DNA of 64,000 nucleotides from Paraburkholderia diazotrophica (GCF_900108945.1 NZ_FNYE01000037.1:1-64000); one strand, 5' to 3'. Shown: positions 25,939-35,691, numbered from the stretch's first letter. A program made the numbers and translations. The notes: generated by a model from the sequence alone, not told the origin.

Positions 25939-27657
25939 TCAAATCGAATGCGTCGCCGTGCTCCGTGCGTGTGCATGTGCAACGATATTCGCGCCACGCG
26001 CTGGTGCGCCGTTCGCCACATAGTAGGGCGCAGTCGAGCGCGCGAGCGGCTTGCGTCCGCGAATGCGATCGGCGATTTTTTCGGCGAGCATGATGGTGGG
26101 CGCATTCAGGTTGCCCGTCGTGATGCGCGGCATGATCGATGCATCGACGACGCGCAGCCCTTCGAGACCATGCACGCGTCCTTCGCTATCGACGACGGCC
26201 ATGTCGTCGTAGCCCATCGCGCACGAACACGACGGATGGTACGCAGTTTCCGCGCGTGCGCGCACAAACGCGTCGATCTGCGCATCGGTTTGCAGCTCCG
26301 CGCCGGGGCTCAGCTCGCGGCCGCGAAAGCGGTCGAGCGCGGGTTGCGCGATGATCTCGCGCGTGATGCGGATCGCGTCGCGGAACTCGCGCCAATCGAG
26401 CGCTTCCGCCATGTAGTTGAAGAGAATCGACGGATGCTCGCGCGGATCGCGCGAGCGCAGCTTCACGCGGCCACGGCTCGGCGAACGCATCGAGCCGACG
26501 TGCGCCTGGAAGCCGTGCATCTTGATCGCGTTCGTGCCGTTGTAGTTGATCGCGACGGGCAGGAAGTGATACTGGATATTCGGCCACGGATCGTCGTCGC
26601 GCGTGCGAATGAAGCCGCCCGCTTCGAAATGATTGCTCGCGCCGATGCCTGTGCCCTTCAGCATCCATTCGATGCCGATAGCGGGCTGATTGCGCAGCAG
26701 CAGCGCGGGATAGAGCGACACGGGCTCTTTGCACTCGTACTGCATGTACATCTCGAGGTGATCCTGCAAGTTCTGGCCCACGCCGGGCAAATCGAGCACG
26801 ACGGGAATGTCGAATTCGCGCAGCCACGCGCCGGGGCCGATGCCCGAGCGTTGCAGGATCTGCGGCGACGCAATCGCGCCGCTACAGAGCAGCACTTCGC
26901 GGCGCGCATGCACGGTGATCTGCGCCTGGCCGTCCAGATACACGGCACCTTGCGCGCGCTTGCCGCTGAACAGAATGCGATCGGTGGTTGCGTGCGTGAC
27001 GATCGTGAGATTCGCGCGCTGCTTCGCCTGATCCAGGTAGCCGCGCGCAGTGCTGGCGCGGCGGCCGTTGGCCGTCACCGTGCGGTCCATCGGGCCAAAG
27101 CCTTCCTGCCGGTAGCCGTTAAGATCGTCGGTGCGCGGATAGCCGGCCTGCACGCCCGCTTCGACCATCGCTTCGAAGAGGGGATTCACGCCGGGCTTGC
27201 TGGTCGTCACATGCACGGGGCCGTCGCCGCCGTGGTAGTCGTTCGCGCCGATATCGCGCGTCTCGGCCTTGCGGAAATACGGCAGACAATCCAGATAGGT
27301 CCAGTTTTCAAGGCCTTTTCGTTCGGCCCAGCCGTCGTAGTCGAGCGCATTGCCGCGGATATAGCACATGCCGTTGATCAGCGACGAGCCGCCCAGCCCT
27401 TTGCCGCGTCCGCATTCCATGCGTCGATTGTTCATGAACGGCTCGGGGTCCGTTTCATAGGCCCAGTTATAGCGGCGCCCCTGCAACGGATACGCGAGCG
27501 CGGCAGGCATCTGCGTGCGAAAGTCGAAGCGATAGTCGGGGCCGCCCGCTTCGAGCAGCAGCACGGTCACGTCGCGGTCTTCCGTCAGCCGCGTCGCGAG
27601 CACGTTGCCCGCCGATCCCGCGCCGATGATGATGTAGTCGTACTCTTTCGCTGCCAT
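25939..27657 (-). CDS. betA: Choline dehydrogenase
   Basis: 572 residues, GMC oxidoreductase. The FAD motif is at the N-terminus (YIIIGAGSAGNVLATRLTED), with GMC signatures GRGKGLGGSSLINGMCYIRG and SGAIASPQILQRSGIGPG, and the C-terminal active-site region ETAYHPSCSCAMG and RITTGNLNAPTIMLAEKIAD with its catalytic His/Asn. It oxidises choline to betaine aldehyde, and can go on to betaine, passing electrons to the respiratory chain at the inner membrane. It lies 11 bp after betB. The C-terminal extension (RKPLARSTAPYYVANGAPAR...) makes it slightly longer than the usual about 556-565 residues. Confidence 0.95.
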   Translation of the reverse strand: MAAKEYDYIIIGAGSAGNVLATRLTEDRDVTVLLLEAGGPDYRFDFRTQMPAALAYPLQGRRYNWAYETDPEPFMNNRRMECGRGKGLGGSSLINGMCYIRGNALDYDGWAERKGLENWTYLDCLPYFRKAETRDIGANDYHGGDGPVHVTTSKPGVNPLFEAMVEAGVQAGYPRTDDLNGYRQEGFGPMDRTVTANGRRASTARGYLDQAKQRANLTIVTHATTDRILFSGKRAQGAVYLDGQAQITVHARREVLLCSGAIASPQILQRSGIGPGAWLREFDIPVVLDLPGVGQNLQDHLEMYMQYECKEPVSLYPALLLRNQPAIGIEWMLKGTGIGASNHFEAGGFIRTRDDDPWPNIQYHFLPVAINYNGTNAIKMHGFQAHVGSMRSPSRGRVKLRSRDPREHPSILFNYMAEALDWREFRDAIRITREIIAQPALDRFRGRELSPGAELQTDAQIDAFVRARAETAYHPSCSCAMGYDDMAVVDSEGRVHGLEGLRVVDASIMPRITTGNLNAPTIMLAEKIADRIRGRKPLARSTAPYYVANGAPARGANIVAHAHARSTATHSI

Positions 27658-27668
27658 GCTGCGCTCCC

Positions 27669-29138
27669 TCAAAACACGGGCTGATAAGGGCCCAGTTCGA
27701 CCTGGATGGACTTGATGCGCGTGTAGTGCTCGAGTGTGGTGATGCCGTTCTCGCGGCCCACGCCCGATTGCTTGTAGCCGCCCACGGGCATTTCGGCGGG
27801 CGACTCGCCCCACGTGTTGATCCAGCAGATGCCTGCTTCGAGCCGATGAATCACGCGATGCGCACGCGACAGGCTCTCGGTGACGACGCCCGCTGCGAGA
27901 CCGTAGATCGTGTCGTTCGCGCGCGCGATCACATCGTCCTCGTCGGCGAAACTCAGAATGCTCATCACAGGGCCGAAGATTTCTTCGCGCACGATCTTCA
28001 TGTCGTCGCGGCAGTCCGAGAACACGGTCGGCTGCACATACTGGCCGCGCGGGTAATCGCCGTCCATGATGCGCGCGCCGCCCAGCACGAGCCGCGCGCC
28101 TTCGTTCTTGCCGCTCTCGATGTAGCCGAGCACCTTGTCCAGTTGCGCGGCGCTCGCGAGCGGCCCGAAATTGGTCGACGGGTCCGACGGCTTGCCGATG
28201 CGAATACGCTTCACGCGTTCGATCACGCGCTCTTCGAACACCTGCTGCACCGAACGATGCACGAACACGCGCGTGCCGTTCGTGCACACCTGTCCCGCGC
28301 TGAAGAAGTTGGCCGTCACGGCGATATCGGCGGCGCGGTCGAGATCGGCATCGTCGAAGACGATCAGCGGCGACTTGCCGCCGAGTTCCATCGTCACTTC
28401 CTTCAGCGACGAAGCGCCTGCCATCGACATCACTTTCTTGCCTGTCTCGACGCCGCCCGTAAATGAAATCTTTGCGATGCCCGGATGCGCGGCCAGCATC
28501 GCGCCGACGCGTCCGTCGCCCTGCACGACGTTGAACACGCCGGCCGGCACGCCCGCTTCCAGATAGATTTCCGCGAGCTTCGACGCGGACAGCGGCGTGA
28601 CCTCGCTCGGCTTGAAGATCATCGCGTTGCCGGCCGCGAGCGCCGGCGCGGACTTCCAGCACGCGATCTGGATCGGATAGTTCCATGCGCCGATGCCCGC
28701 CGTGACGCCGAGCGGTTCGCGCCGCGTATAGACGAACGATTCGGCGCGCAGCGGAATCTGCTGACCTTCGATGGCTGTGGCGAGGCCCGCGTAGTACTCG
28801 ATCACGTCCGCGCCCGTGACGATGTCGACCGCGCGTGTTTCCGCGATCGGCTTGCCCGTATCGCGCATTTCGAGTTCGGCGAGTTCGTCGTTGCGCTCAC
28901 GCAGCAGTTCGACCGCGCGGCGCAGGATGCGTGAGCGCTGCATCGCCGTCATCGTGGCCCACGCGCGCTGGCCTTCGCGCGCGGATTGTACGGCGCGCTC
29001 GATGTCGGCGTCACTTGCTTGCTGGACGGTCGCGAGTGTTTCGCTCGTGGCGGGATCGAACGTGTCGAAGGTGACGCCGCTCGTGGCGTCGACATATTCG
29101 CCGCCGATGTAGAGACGTTGCAGGCCGTAGACGGGCAT
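27669..29138 (-). CDS. betB: Betaine aldehyde dehydrogenase
   Basis: 489 residues, NAD(P)-dependent aldehyde dehydrogenase. Visible motifs are the catalytic Glu in MELGGKSPLIVFDDADLD, the nucleophilic Cys in FFSAGQVCTNGTRVFVHRS, and the BetB-typical INTWGESPAEMPVGGYKQSG near the C-terminus. It oxidises betaine aldehyde to glycine betaine in the cytosol. AAGGAGA precedes the start at 29138. The order betI-betB-betA is the conserved proteobacterial choline operon, with BetI acting as choline-responsive repressor. Confidence 0.95.
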   Translation of the reverse strand: MPVYGLQRLYIGGEYVDATSGVTFDTFDPATSETLATVQQASDADIERAVQSAREGQRAWATMTAMQRSRILRRAVELLRERNDELAELEMRDTGKPIAETRAVDIVTGADVIEYYAGLATAIEGQQIPLRAESFVYTRREPLGVTAGIGAWNYPIQIACWKSAPALAAGNAMIFKPSEVTPLSASKLAEIYLEAGVPAGVFNVVQGDGRVGAMLAAHPGIAKISFTGGVETGKKVMSMAGASSLKEVTMELGGKSPLIVFDDADLDRAADIAVTANFFSAGQVCTNGTRVFVHRSVQQVFEERVIERVKRIRIGKPSDPSTNFGPLASAAQLDKVLGYIESGKNEGARLVLGGARIMDGDYPRGQYVQPTVFSDCRDDMKIVREEIFGPVMSILSFADEDDVIARANDTIYGLAAGVVTESLSRAHRVIHRLEAGICWINTWGESPAEMPVGGYKQSGVGRENGITTLEHYTRIKSIQVELGPYQPVF

Positions 29139-29188
29139 CGGGTTTCTCCTTGAAATGCGGGTATGCGTGGCGCAGCGGTGTGTGCGCC

Positions 29189-29779
29189 TTATGAGCCGTT
29201 GCGCGCGAGCAGCAGGTCGATGTAGTCGTTGGCGAGACGCAGCGCGGCTTTCGTGTCGAACGGATCGCCCGACAACGCGCCGCGCAGCCACAGCCCGTCG
29301 ATCATCGCCGCGAGGCCGCTGGCGGCGCGCCGCGCGGACGCGCGCGGCAACTCCTTCGCGAACTCCGCGCACAGGTTCGAATAGAGGCGGCGCGTGTTCA
29401 CGCGCTGCAAGCGGCGCAGCGCGGGCTCGTGCATGCTCTCGGTCCAGAACGCGAGCCACGTCTTCATCACGGGCCCGCTCACTTGCGATACGTCGAAATT
29501 CGCCGCGACGATTGCGCGCAAACGCGCGCGCGGCTGCGCCTTCGCGGCGATACGGCGGCGCGTCGTGGCGGCCCACAGGTCGCGCAGGATATGACGCATC
29601 GTGGCTTCGAGCAGGCCGTCCTTGTCGCCGAAATAGTGGCTCACGATGCCCGTCGAGATATTCGCGCGCTGCGCGACGGACGCGAGCGTCGTGCCCGACA
29701 GACCGGCGTGGTCGATCGTGAGCAGCGTGGCGTCGATCAGCTGCGCGCGACGCACTTCGCGCATTCCGACTTTGGGCAT
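29189..29779 (-). CDS. betI: TetR-family choline-responsive repressor
   Basis: 196 residues. The helix-turn-helix (GLSGTTLASVAQRANISTG, IVSHYFGDKDGLLEATMRHI) is strongly BetI-like, as is MREVRRAQLIDATLLTIDHA at the N-terminus. The C-terminal domain has WLAFWTESMHEPALRRLQRV and LAAMIDGLWLRGALSGDPFD, hallmarks of BetI. It heads the operon before betB (50 bp). A perfect palindrome at 29826-29839 upstream is the expected operator, so autoregulation is likely. Confidence 0.95.
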   Translation of the reverse strand: MPKVGMREVRRAQLIDATLLTIDHAGLSGTTLASVAQRANISTGIVSHYFGDKDGLLEATMRHILRDLWAATTRRRIAAKAQPRARLRAIVAANFDVSQVSGPVMKTWLAFWTESMHEPALRRLQRVNTRRLYSNLCAEFAKELPRASARRAASGLAAMIDGLWLRGALSGDPFDTKAALRLANDYIDLLLARNGS

Positions 29780-29825
29780 GGTGTCTCGCGAGGCTTGCCG
29801 AAAGTCGTCACTCTAGTCTTTTTTT

Positions 29826-29839
29826 ATTGAACGTTCAAT
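29826..29839. promoter_or_regulatory. BetI operator (perfect 14-bp palindrome)
   Basis: ATTGAACGTTCAAT is its own reverse complement. It lies 46 bp before the betI start in the gap shared with fdhA. The TTGA...TCAA form agrees with known BetI sites. It could also influence the rightward fdhA promoter, whose start is 137 bp away. Confidence 0.8.
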
Positions 29840-29975
29840 CAACAAAAACGGGGCAATCCGGCTTTGTCGGTTTGAGGAAAACACGTGTCGCGTTTTGAAC
29901 ATTGGTGGACGGGGCAAAGGGACTAACCTCGAATCAGCGCCATTTGCGCATTCAGACCAACATGGAGACGAGACG

Positions 29976-31175
29976 ATGAGCAGCAATCGCGGTGTCGTGT
30001 ATCTGGGGCAGGGCAAGGTAGAAGTACGACCGATCGATTACCCGAAAATGGTCGATCCGCGCGGACGCGCGATCGGTCACGGCGTGATCCTCAAGGTGGT
30101 ATCGACGAATATTTGCGGCTCCGACCAGCACATGGTGCGCGGCCGCACGACGGCCGAAATAGGCCTTGTTTTAGGGCATGAAATCACGGGCGAAGTGATC
30201 GAAGTAGGCCGCGATGTCGAGACGCTGAAGATCGGCGATCTCGTCTCCGTGCCCTTCAACGTCGCGTGCGGCCGTTGTCAGACCTGCAAGGAGCAGCATA
30301 CGGGCGTGTGCCTGAACGTGAACCCGTCGCGCGCAGGCGGCGCATACGGTTACGTCGATATGGGCGGCTGGATCGGCGGGCAGGCCGAATACGTGATGGT
30401 GCCGTATGCGGACTTCAATCTGCTGAAGTTTCCCGATCGCGATCGCGCGATGGAAAAGATCCGCGACCTCACGTGTCTGTCGGATATTCTGCCGACGGGC
30501 TATCACGGCGCCGTGATGGCGGGCGTGAAGCCGGGCTCGACGGTGTATATCGCGGGCGCGGGCCCTGTCGGCATGGCGGCGGCTGCATCGGCGCGCATCC
30601 TGGGCGCGGCGTGCACGATTGTCGGCGACATGAACGAAGAGCGGCTCGCGCACGCGCGCGCCGTCGGCTTCGAAACGGTGAATCTGTCGAAGGACGCAAC
30701 GCTCGGCGAGCAGATCGCGCAGATTCTCGGCAAGCCCGAAGTGGATTGTGCCGTGGACTGCGTGGGCTTCGAGGCGCACGGCCACGGCACCAGCGGCTCG
30801 CGTGAAGAGGCGCCCGCAACGGTGCTCAACTCGCTGATGGATATCACGAAGCCGGCGGGCGCGATCGGCATTCCGGGTCTGTACGTCACGGACGATCCGG
30901 GCGCCGTCGATGCCGCCGCGCGCAAGGGCAGCCTGAGCATCCGCTTCGGCCTCGGCTGGGCGAAGTCGCATTCGTTCCACACGGGACAGACGCCCGTGAT
31001 GAAGTACAACCGCAACCTGATGCAGGCGATTCTGTTTGACCGCCTGCCCATCGCGGACATCGTCAACGTGACGGTGGTGTCGCTGGACGAGGCCCCCGAG
31101 GGTTATCGCAAGTTCGATGGCGGCGCGCCGCGCAAGTTCGTCATCGATCCGCATGGTTTGCTGAAGGCCGCTTAA
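29976..31175 (+). CDS. fdhA: Glutathione-independent formaldehyde dehydrogenase
   Basis: 399 residues, zinc-dependent medium-chain dehydrogenase. The catalytic zinc region is STNICGSDQHMVRGR with GLVLGHEITGEV, the structural zinc cysteines are in ACGRCQTCKEQHTGVC, and the NAD motif is YIAGAGPVGMAAAASARILG. The insert around DCVGFEAHGHGTSG and the long C-terminus match the Pseudomonas putida-type enzyme. It oxidises the formaldehyde released by betaine and dimethylglycine demethylation to formate. It is divergent from betI, and an intrinsic terminator follows at 31257-31294. Confidence 0.92.
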   Translation: MSSNRGVVYLGQGKVEVRPIDYPKMVDPRGRAIGHGVILKVVSTNICGSDQHMVRGRTTAEIGLVLGHEITGEVIEVGRDVETLKIGDLVSVPFNVACGRCQTCKEQHTGVCLNVNPSRAGGAYGYVDMGGWIGGQAEYVMVPYADFNLLKFPDRDRAMEKIRDLTCLSDILPTGYHGAVMAGVKPGSTVYIAGAGPVGMAAAASARILGAACTIVGDMNEERLAHARAVGFETVNLSKDATLGEQIAQILGKPEVDCAVDCVGFEAHGHGTSGSREEAPATVLNSLMDITKPAGAIGIPGLYVTDDPGAVDAAARKGSLSIRFGLGWAKSHSFHTGQTPVMKYNRNLMQAILFDRLPIADIVNVTVVSLDEAPEGYRKFDGGAPRKFVIDPHGLLKAA

Positions 31176-31256
31176 TGTAGGCGCGTTCGTGCAGGCGTGT
31201 GCGCCTGCAACGAGCGGGTATCAGATCGAAGTCTCCTCTGTCCCGTTTTGGACGAT

Positions 31257-31294
31257 GCTGCGTTTTCCTTTTACAGGGAACGCAGCTTTTTTTT
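31257..31294 (+). terminator. Intrinsic terminator after fdhA
   Basis: GCTGCGTT (31257-31264) pairs with AACGCAGC (31279-31286), with possible extra CC/GG pairs in the loop neck, followed by eight T residues (31287-31294). It lies 82 bp past the fdhA stop and is a standard rho-independent form. Confidence 0.85.
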
Positions 31295-31332
31295 GCCTTG
31301 TGCGCGCCGACTTCAATTGCCTTCGATTGAAG

Positions 31333-31866
31333 TCAAAAGTCATGTCGAATGGAAAATGTCGCGCCTCTCTCGTGTGAGTGATTGAGGTTCAAAAGCGGAT
31401 TGGCCCTGAAGCTCCATTCGTCGCTGGCTGTCGATGAACCTGATGAGCCGTTTTGAGGATCGGGAGTGAGTCCATAGACAGGCGAACCCGGCGCCTCGCC
31501 CGCCTGTAGGCCGTCGAGCTTTGACAGGCCCTGTCCAAAGCGCAAGCGCCCGTAATCCGGCGCGATGCTGTACCGGTTATAGAGCCCGTAAGCCGCAGTG
31601 CCCATATGCAACGGACTTGTGACGACGTATCGATGCAAACGCCGTTGCGGCGCATAAGCCGTCGCCGGAATCTGCGGATACGAATAAAAAAGAATCGATG
31701 TGGGTTCTCTTTCGGGCAATAAACGGGCGTGATCAGCGGCGACGGCTTTGGCGAATAACGCGCCGCTGACCAGAAGAAGCGACGCGCCCGCAATCCAGTT
31801 GCGGGCATTGCGGCGCGTCGCGGAGGGGACCCAACAAACAACGGAAATGATCACACTGCGGATCAT
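31333..31866 (-). CDS. Putative exported hypothetical protein
   Basis: 177 residues. Residues about 22-45 (NWIAGASLLLVSGALFAKAVAAD) form a signal-like hydrophobic stretch after a basic N-terminus. The mature part is rich in Tyr, Pro and Gly (FYSYPQIPATAYAPQRR, AAYGLYNRYSIAPDYGRL) and ends in an aromatic residue (FSIRHDF), as many outer-membrane beta proteins do. It is convergent with fdhA and lies downstream of nrdJ on the same strand, 88 bp away. No family recognised. Confidence 0.5.
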   Translation of the reverse strand: MIRSVIISVVCWVPSATRRNARNWIAGASLLLVSGALFAKAVAADHARLLPEREPTSILFYSYPQIPATAYAPQRRLHRYVVTSPLHMGTAAYGLYNRYSIAPDYGRLRFGQGLSKLDGLQAGEAPGSPVYGLTPDPQNGSSGSSTASDEWSFRANPLLNLNHSHERGATFSIRHDF

Positions 31867-31954
31867 CCTGGCTCGGCAGAAGCCTTGCCTGTCAAAACAT
31901 TGATACTACATTTTAGTTCTTTCGATGCCTTTTCGGTTCGCCCCTTCTTTTCGG

Positions 31955-34498
31955 CTAGCCGCACGCGCCGATTTCACCGCACGCCGTGCAGAAGTCGCAA
32001 CCGTCCTTGCGGATCACCGCGTTTGCGCCGCAATTGCCGCATTTGCGGCCGTGCATCGTATGGAGTGCCTGAACGCTGCGCTCTTCCGCCGATCCCTCTT
32101 CGATGGACGACAGCGTGTTGTCGGCACTCGACGCATTCGGGTTCGACTGGCCGCGCGGCAAGCGTGAGAGCAGACGCGACGGCACCTGATTGCCCTCGGC
32201 ATCGAGAAAGCCGCGCCGGTGCAGGATCTGCTGGAGCGCATACGCGAGCGCCGCGACTTCCGAATCGTGCCAGCGCGGCGAGTGATGGCCGTCGAGTCGC
32301 TGTACTTCGCCGAGCCGCACCTGGCCGCGATCCCATGAAACCTTGCGCAGGTCCTGCAGATTGCGCGCGACAAAGCCCCCACGGGCCGCGAGCGACAGCG
32401 AACGCATCGTCGCCGTGATCCATTGCTGCGATTCGTCGCGTTGGCCGGCGGGAATGAAGAACTCGATGGGCCGCTCGATCGTCACTTCCTCGCCGCCCAC
32501 GCGCCCCGTCACTTCGATGAACGACACGGCCAGATACAGCGACTTCTTGCCCGCCGCCGTCAGGTATTCGACCTTCTCGATGATCGCGGGCAGCTCGCCC
32601 TTGGGGCGATGGTCGATGGCAATGCGCAGCGGGTCCAGATCGATTTCGGCGAGTGCGTCGGCGGGCGTGGCCGCGGGTTCCGCCGTCACGCTCAGCACGG
32701 CGCCCAGCGTCTCGTTCGGGCGATACGTCGCGAGGCCCTTGAGCCCGCTCTTCCATGCGTCGAAATAGAGGGTTTCGAACGCATCGAACGGGTAGTCGGC
32801 GGGCACGTTGACCGTCTTCGAAATCGACGTGTCGATGAACGGCTGCACGGCGGCCATCATGTCCAGATGGTCGCGCGCCGACATCTCCAGCGCGCTCACG
32901 AAGTACTCGGGCAGATTGCCGACATCGCCGCCCAGCTCGCGATAAAGACGGTACGCGTGATCTTCGACGGCGAACTGCTCGCGGCTGCCGTCCGCCATCA
33001 CCTTCATGCGCGTGTACGTCCACGAAAACGCGGGCTCGATGCCGTTCGATGCGTTGTCCGCGAACGCGAGACTGACGGTGCCCGTCGGCGCAATGGAGAG
33101 CAGGTGGCTGTTGCGGATACCGTGCTTGCGGATCGAGTCCTTGACGTCGTCGGGCAGGCGCGATGCGAAAGTGCCTTCTTCCAGATAGTGCTTCGCGTTG
33201 AAGAGCGGAAACGCGCCGCGCTCGCGCGCGAGTTCGACGGATGCGCGATACGCTTCGTCGCGCATCAGGCGCGCGATGCGCACTGCGAAGTCGCGCCCTT
33301 CCTGCGAGTTGTAGCGCAAGCCCATCATCACGAGCGTATCGCCCAGGCCCGTAAAGCCCACACCGATACGCCGCTTCGCACGCGACTCGTCGTATTGCTG
33401 CGTGAGCGGCCACAGCGTCACGTCGAGCACGTCGTCGAGAAAGCGCACATGGGTGCGCGTGCGTTCGGCGAGCGCGTCCCAGTCGAACGATGGCTTGCCG
33501 CCGTGCCGCTGCGCGAACGGATCGATCACGAAGCGCGTGAGATTGAGCGGCCCGAGGTTGCAGCAGCCATAAGGCGGCAGCGGCTGCTCGCCGCAAGGAT
33601 TGGTCGCGCGGATCGTTTCGACGGCGCGCAGATTGTTGTCCTCGTTCATCCGCGAGATGAAGACGATGCCGGGCTCCGCGATGTCGTAAGTCGAGCGCAT
33701 GATGCGATCGAAGATCTCCTTCGCGCGCCGCTCGCTGTAGACCCACATGCCGTCTTCACGCTGATGCACGTCGTTGGCCGCGCGCATCGCAGGCGACGGT
33801 TCGGCGCGATGCACGAGCTGCCACATCTCGTCGTTTTCGACGGCGCGCATGAACTCGTCGCTGACGGCGACGGACACGTTGAAGTTGTTCCAGCGGCCCT
33901 TCGAATGCTTCGCTTCGATGAACTCGAGCAGATCGGGATGCGTGCAGTCGAGCACGGCCATTTGCGCGCCGCGCCGCGAGCCCGCGCTTTCGACGGTGCG
34001 GCACGACGCGTCGAACACGTCGATGTAGCTGCACGGACCCGATGCCGACGAACTCGTCGTCTTCACGCGTGCGCCGTGCGGCCGGATCGCCGAGAAGTTA
34101 TAGCCGACGCCGCCGCCGCGCCGCATCGTCTCGGCTGCCTGGAGCAACGCGACGTAAATGCCCGGCAAACCCTGTTCGTCGACGCCCTGGATGCTGTCGC
34201 CCACGGGCTGCACGAAGCAGTTGATCAGCGTCGCCGCGATGCCCGTGCCGGCCGCGCTCATGATGCGGCCCGCGCCGAGTGCGCCGTTCTTCAGGTTCTC
34301 GGCGAAGCGGGCCTCGATGACGGGACGCAACGCCTCGGGCTCGGCCATCGCGACGCCGCGCGCGACGCGCTCGTACACATCGTCGGCCGTGCGTTCGTCG
34401 CCCTTTGCGTACTTTTCGAGCAGCACGTCGAGCGAGAATTGCTGCGGCGCGATGGAGGTGGAATCGAGCGGAGTGAGTTCGTTGTCGGTGTCAGCCAT
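31955..34498 (-). CDS. nrdJ: Adenosylcobalamin-dependent (class II) ribonucleoside-diphosphate reductase
   Basis: 847 residues reducing ribonucleotides to deoxyribonucleotides with coenzyme B12, without oxygen. Seen are the redox Cys in LINCFVQPVGDS, the Gly/Cys active-site loop ATNPCGEQPLPPYGCCNLGP, the phosphate-binding APTGTVSLAFADNASNGIEP, and a C-terminal zinc-ribbon-like CGNCGANAVIRKDGCDFCTA followed by CGEIGACG. No N-terminal ATP-cone is evident (it begins MADTDNELTP). GAGGCTGC precedes the start at 34498. No cobalamin riboswitch was found upstream. It lies between bet genes and gbdR but belongs to DNA precursor metabolism. Confidence 0.93.
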   Translation of the reverse strand: MADTDNELTPLDSTSIAPQQFSLDVLLEKYAKGDERTADDVYERVARGVAMAEPEALRPVIEARFAENLKNGALGAGRIMSAAGTGIAATLINCFVQPVGDSIQGVDEQGLPGIYVALLQAAETMRRGGGVGYNFSAIRPHGARVKTTSSSASGPCSYIDVFDASCRTVESAGSRRGAQMAVLDCTHPDLLEFIEAKHSKGRWNNFNVSVAVSDEFMRAVENDEMWQLVHRAEPSPAMRAANDVHQREDGMWVYSERRAKEIFDRIMRSTYDIAEPGIVFISRMNEDNNLRAVETIRATNPCGEQPLPPYGCCNLGPLNLTRFVIDPFAQRHGGKPSFDWDALAERTRTHVRFLDDVLDVTLWPLTQQYDESRAKRRIGVGFTGLGDTLVMMGLRYNSQEGRDFAVRIARLMRDEAYRASVELARERGAFPLFNAKHYLEEGTFASRLPDDVKDSIRKHGIRNSHLLSIAPTGTVSLAFADNASNGIEPAFSWTYTRMKVMADGSREQFAVEDHAYRLYRELGGDVGNLPEYFVSALEMSARDHLDMMAAVQPFIDTSISKTVNVPADYPFDAFETLYFDAWKSGLKGLATYRPNETLGAVLSVTAEPAATPADALAEIDLDPLRIAIDHRPKGELPAIIEKVEYLTAAGKKSLYLAVSFIEVTGRVGGEEVTIERPIEFFIPAGQRDESQQWITATMRSLSLAARGGFVARNLQDLRKVSWDRGQVRLGEVQRLDGHHSPRWHDSEVAALAYALQQILHRRGFLDAEGNQVPSRLLSRLPRGQSNPNASSADNTLSSIEEGSAEERSVQALHTMHGRKCGNCGANAVIRKDGCDFCTACGEIGACG

Positions 34499-34674
34499 GA
34501 GCAGCCTCAAAGGGCGGCGCTCCAGCGATGCGCGCGAACTGCGCGACGCCGCGCCGCGTTGAGCCTCACCATAGCGCAGCGAACGGGATGCTGCAAACGG
34601 CACGAAGCGTGAGCAGGCGCTATGCCTGCCCGAGAGCAAAGACCCGCTGGATTGATTGCGGCGAAAGTACGCGC

Positions 34675-35691
34675 TCAGGCGTGCGCGGGAAGCGTCGCGA
34701 GGCCGTTCATCACGGGATGAGCGAGCGGTGCAACCTGCTTGCGGCGCTCGCGCGTGGGCGCGGTGCCGAACGCGTCGCGATAGCTCTTGCTGAAATGGCA
34801 TGCGGACTGGAAGCCACATGCCATCGTGATGTGCATGATCGACATGTCGGTCTGCAGCAGCAGTTCGCGCGCGCGGCGCAGACGCAAGGTCAGATAGTAA
34901 TGTGTCGGCGTCATGCCGAGATGCTCGCGGAAGAGCCGTTGCAATTGCCTTTGCGACATGTTCGCGAGCCGCGCGAGTTCTTCGCGCGACAACGGCTCTT
35001 CAATGTTGTTCTCCATCAGCGCGATGACTTCGAACAGTGACTTGTTCGCCGAGCCGAGCCGCGCGACGAGCGGCATGCGTTGTTGAGCACTGTTGTCGCG
35101 CACGTGCTCGACGATGAACTGCTCGGCGATCTGCGTGACGCGCGGCGTGCCGACACGCGCGGCGATCAGGTTCAGCATCATGTCGAGCGGCGCGACACCG
35201 CCCGTGCACGTGACGCGGTCGCGGTCGATCACGAAGAGTTCTTTCAGGAAGCGCGTGTCCGGGAACTCTTCCTTGAGCGCCGACATGTTCTCCCAGTGAA
35301 TCGCGCACGCATAGCCCGCGAGCAGTCCCGACTTCGCGAGCGCATACGTGCCCGTGCACAGGCTGCCCAATGCGACGCCCGCACGCGCGAAGCGGCGCAG
35401 CGTCGACAGATGTTCGGGCGTGGTCTCGCGCTGCACGTCGATGCCGCCGCAGACGAACACGATGTCGGGCGTGCCGACGCATTCGGCGGGGCCTGTATCG
35501 ACCGAAAGGCCGTTGCTTGCCGTGACCGGGCCGCCGTTCGGGCTGATGATCGACCACCGGTAGAGCGACTGTCCGCTCAGATAGTTGGCCATGCGGAGTA
35601 CTTCGATCGCATTCGTGAAGGCGATCATCGTGAAGTTGGGCAGTGGCATGAACGCGAAGTGCGATAACGACGCGGTTCTATCGGGCGACAT
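34675..35691 (-). CDS. gbdR: GlxA/AraC-family regulator of glycine betaine catabolism
   Basis: 338 residues. The DJ-1/PfpI-type sensor is in the first about 200 (FAFMPLPNFTMIAFTNAIEV, VCGGIDVQRETTPEHLSTLR, GSLCTGTYALAKSGLLAGYA), and the AraC double helix-turn-helix is in the rest (LARLANMSQRQLQRLFREHL, ITMACGFQSACHFSKSYRDA). AAGGAACG precedes the ATG at 35691. It is divergent from the glyA-to-gbcB operon with 537 bp between them. GbdR of pseudomonads activates gbc, dgc and related genes in response to betaine and dimethylglycine; context and family agree here. Confidence 0.9.
   Translation of the reverse strand: MSPDRTASLSHFAFMPLPNFTMIAFTNAIEVLRMANYLSGQSLYRWSIISPNGGPVTASNGLSVDTGPAECVGTPDIVFVCGGIDVQRETTPEHLSTLRRFARAGVALGSLCTGTYALAKSGLLAGYACAIHWENMSALKEEFPDTRFLKELFVIDRDRVTCTGGVAPLDMMLNLIAARVGTPRVTQIAEQFIVEHVRDNSAQQRMPLVARLGSANKSLFEVIALMENNIEEPLSREELARLANMSQRQLQRLFREHLGMTPTHYYLTLRLRRARELLLQTDMSIMHITMACGFQSACHFSKSYRDAFGTAPTRERRKQVAPLAHPVMNGLATLPAHA

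Noticed and set aside
32423..34612. 729-codon plus-strand frame over nrdJ
   Set aside because: A mirror frame; the minus strand encodes a complete class II ribonucleotide reductase.
34499..34674. Cobalamin riboswitch upstream of nrdJ
   Set aside because: The 176-bp leader was read for a B12-box-like element and none was recognised.
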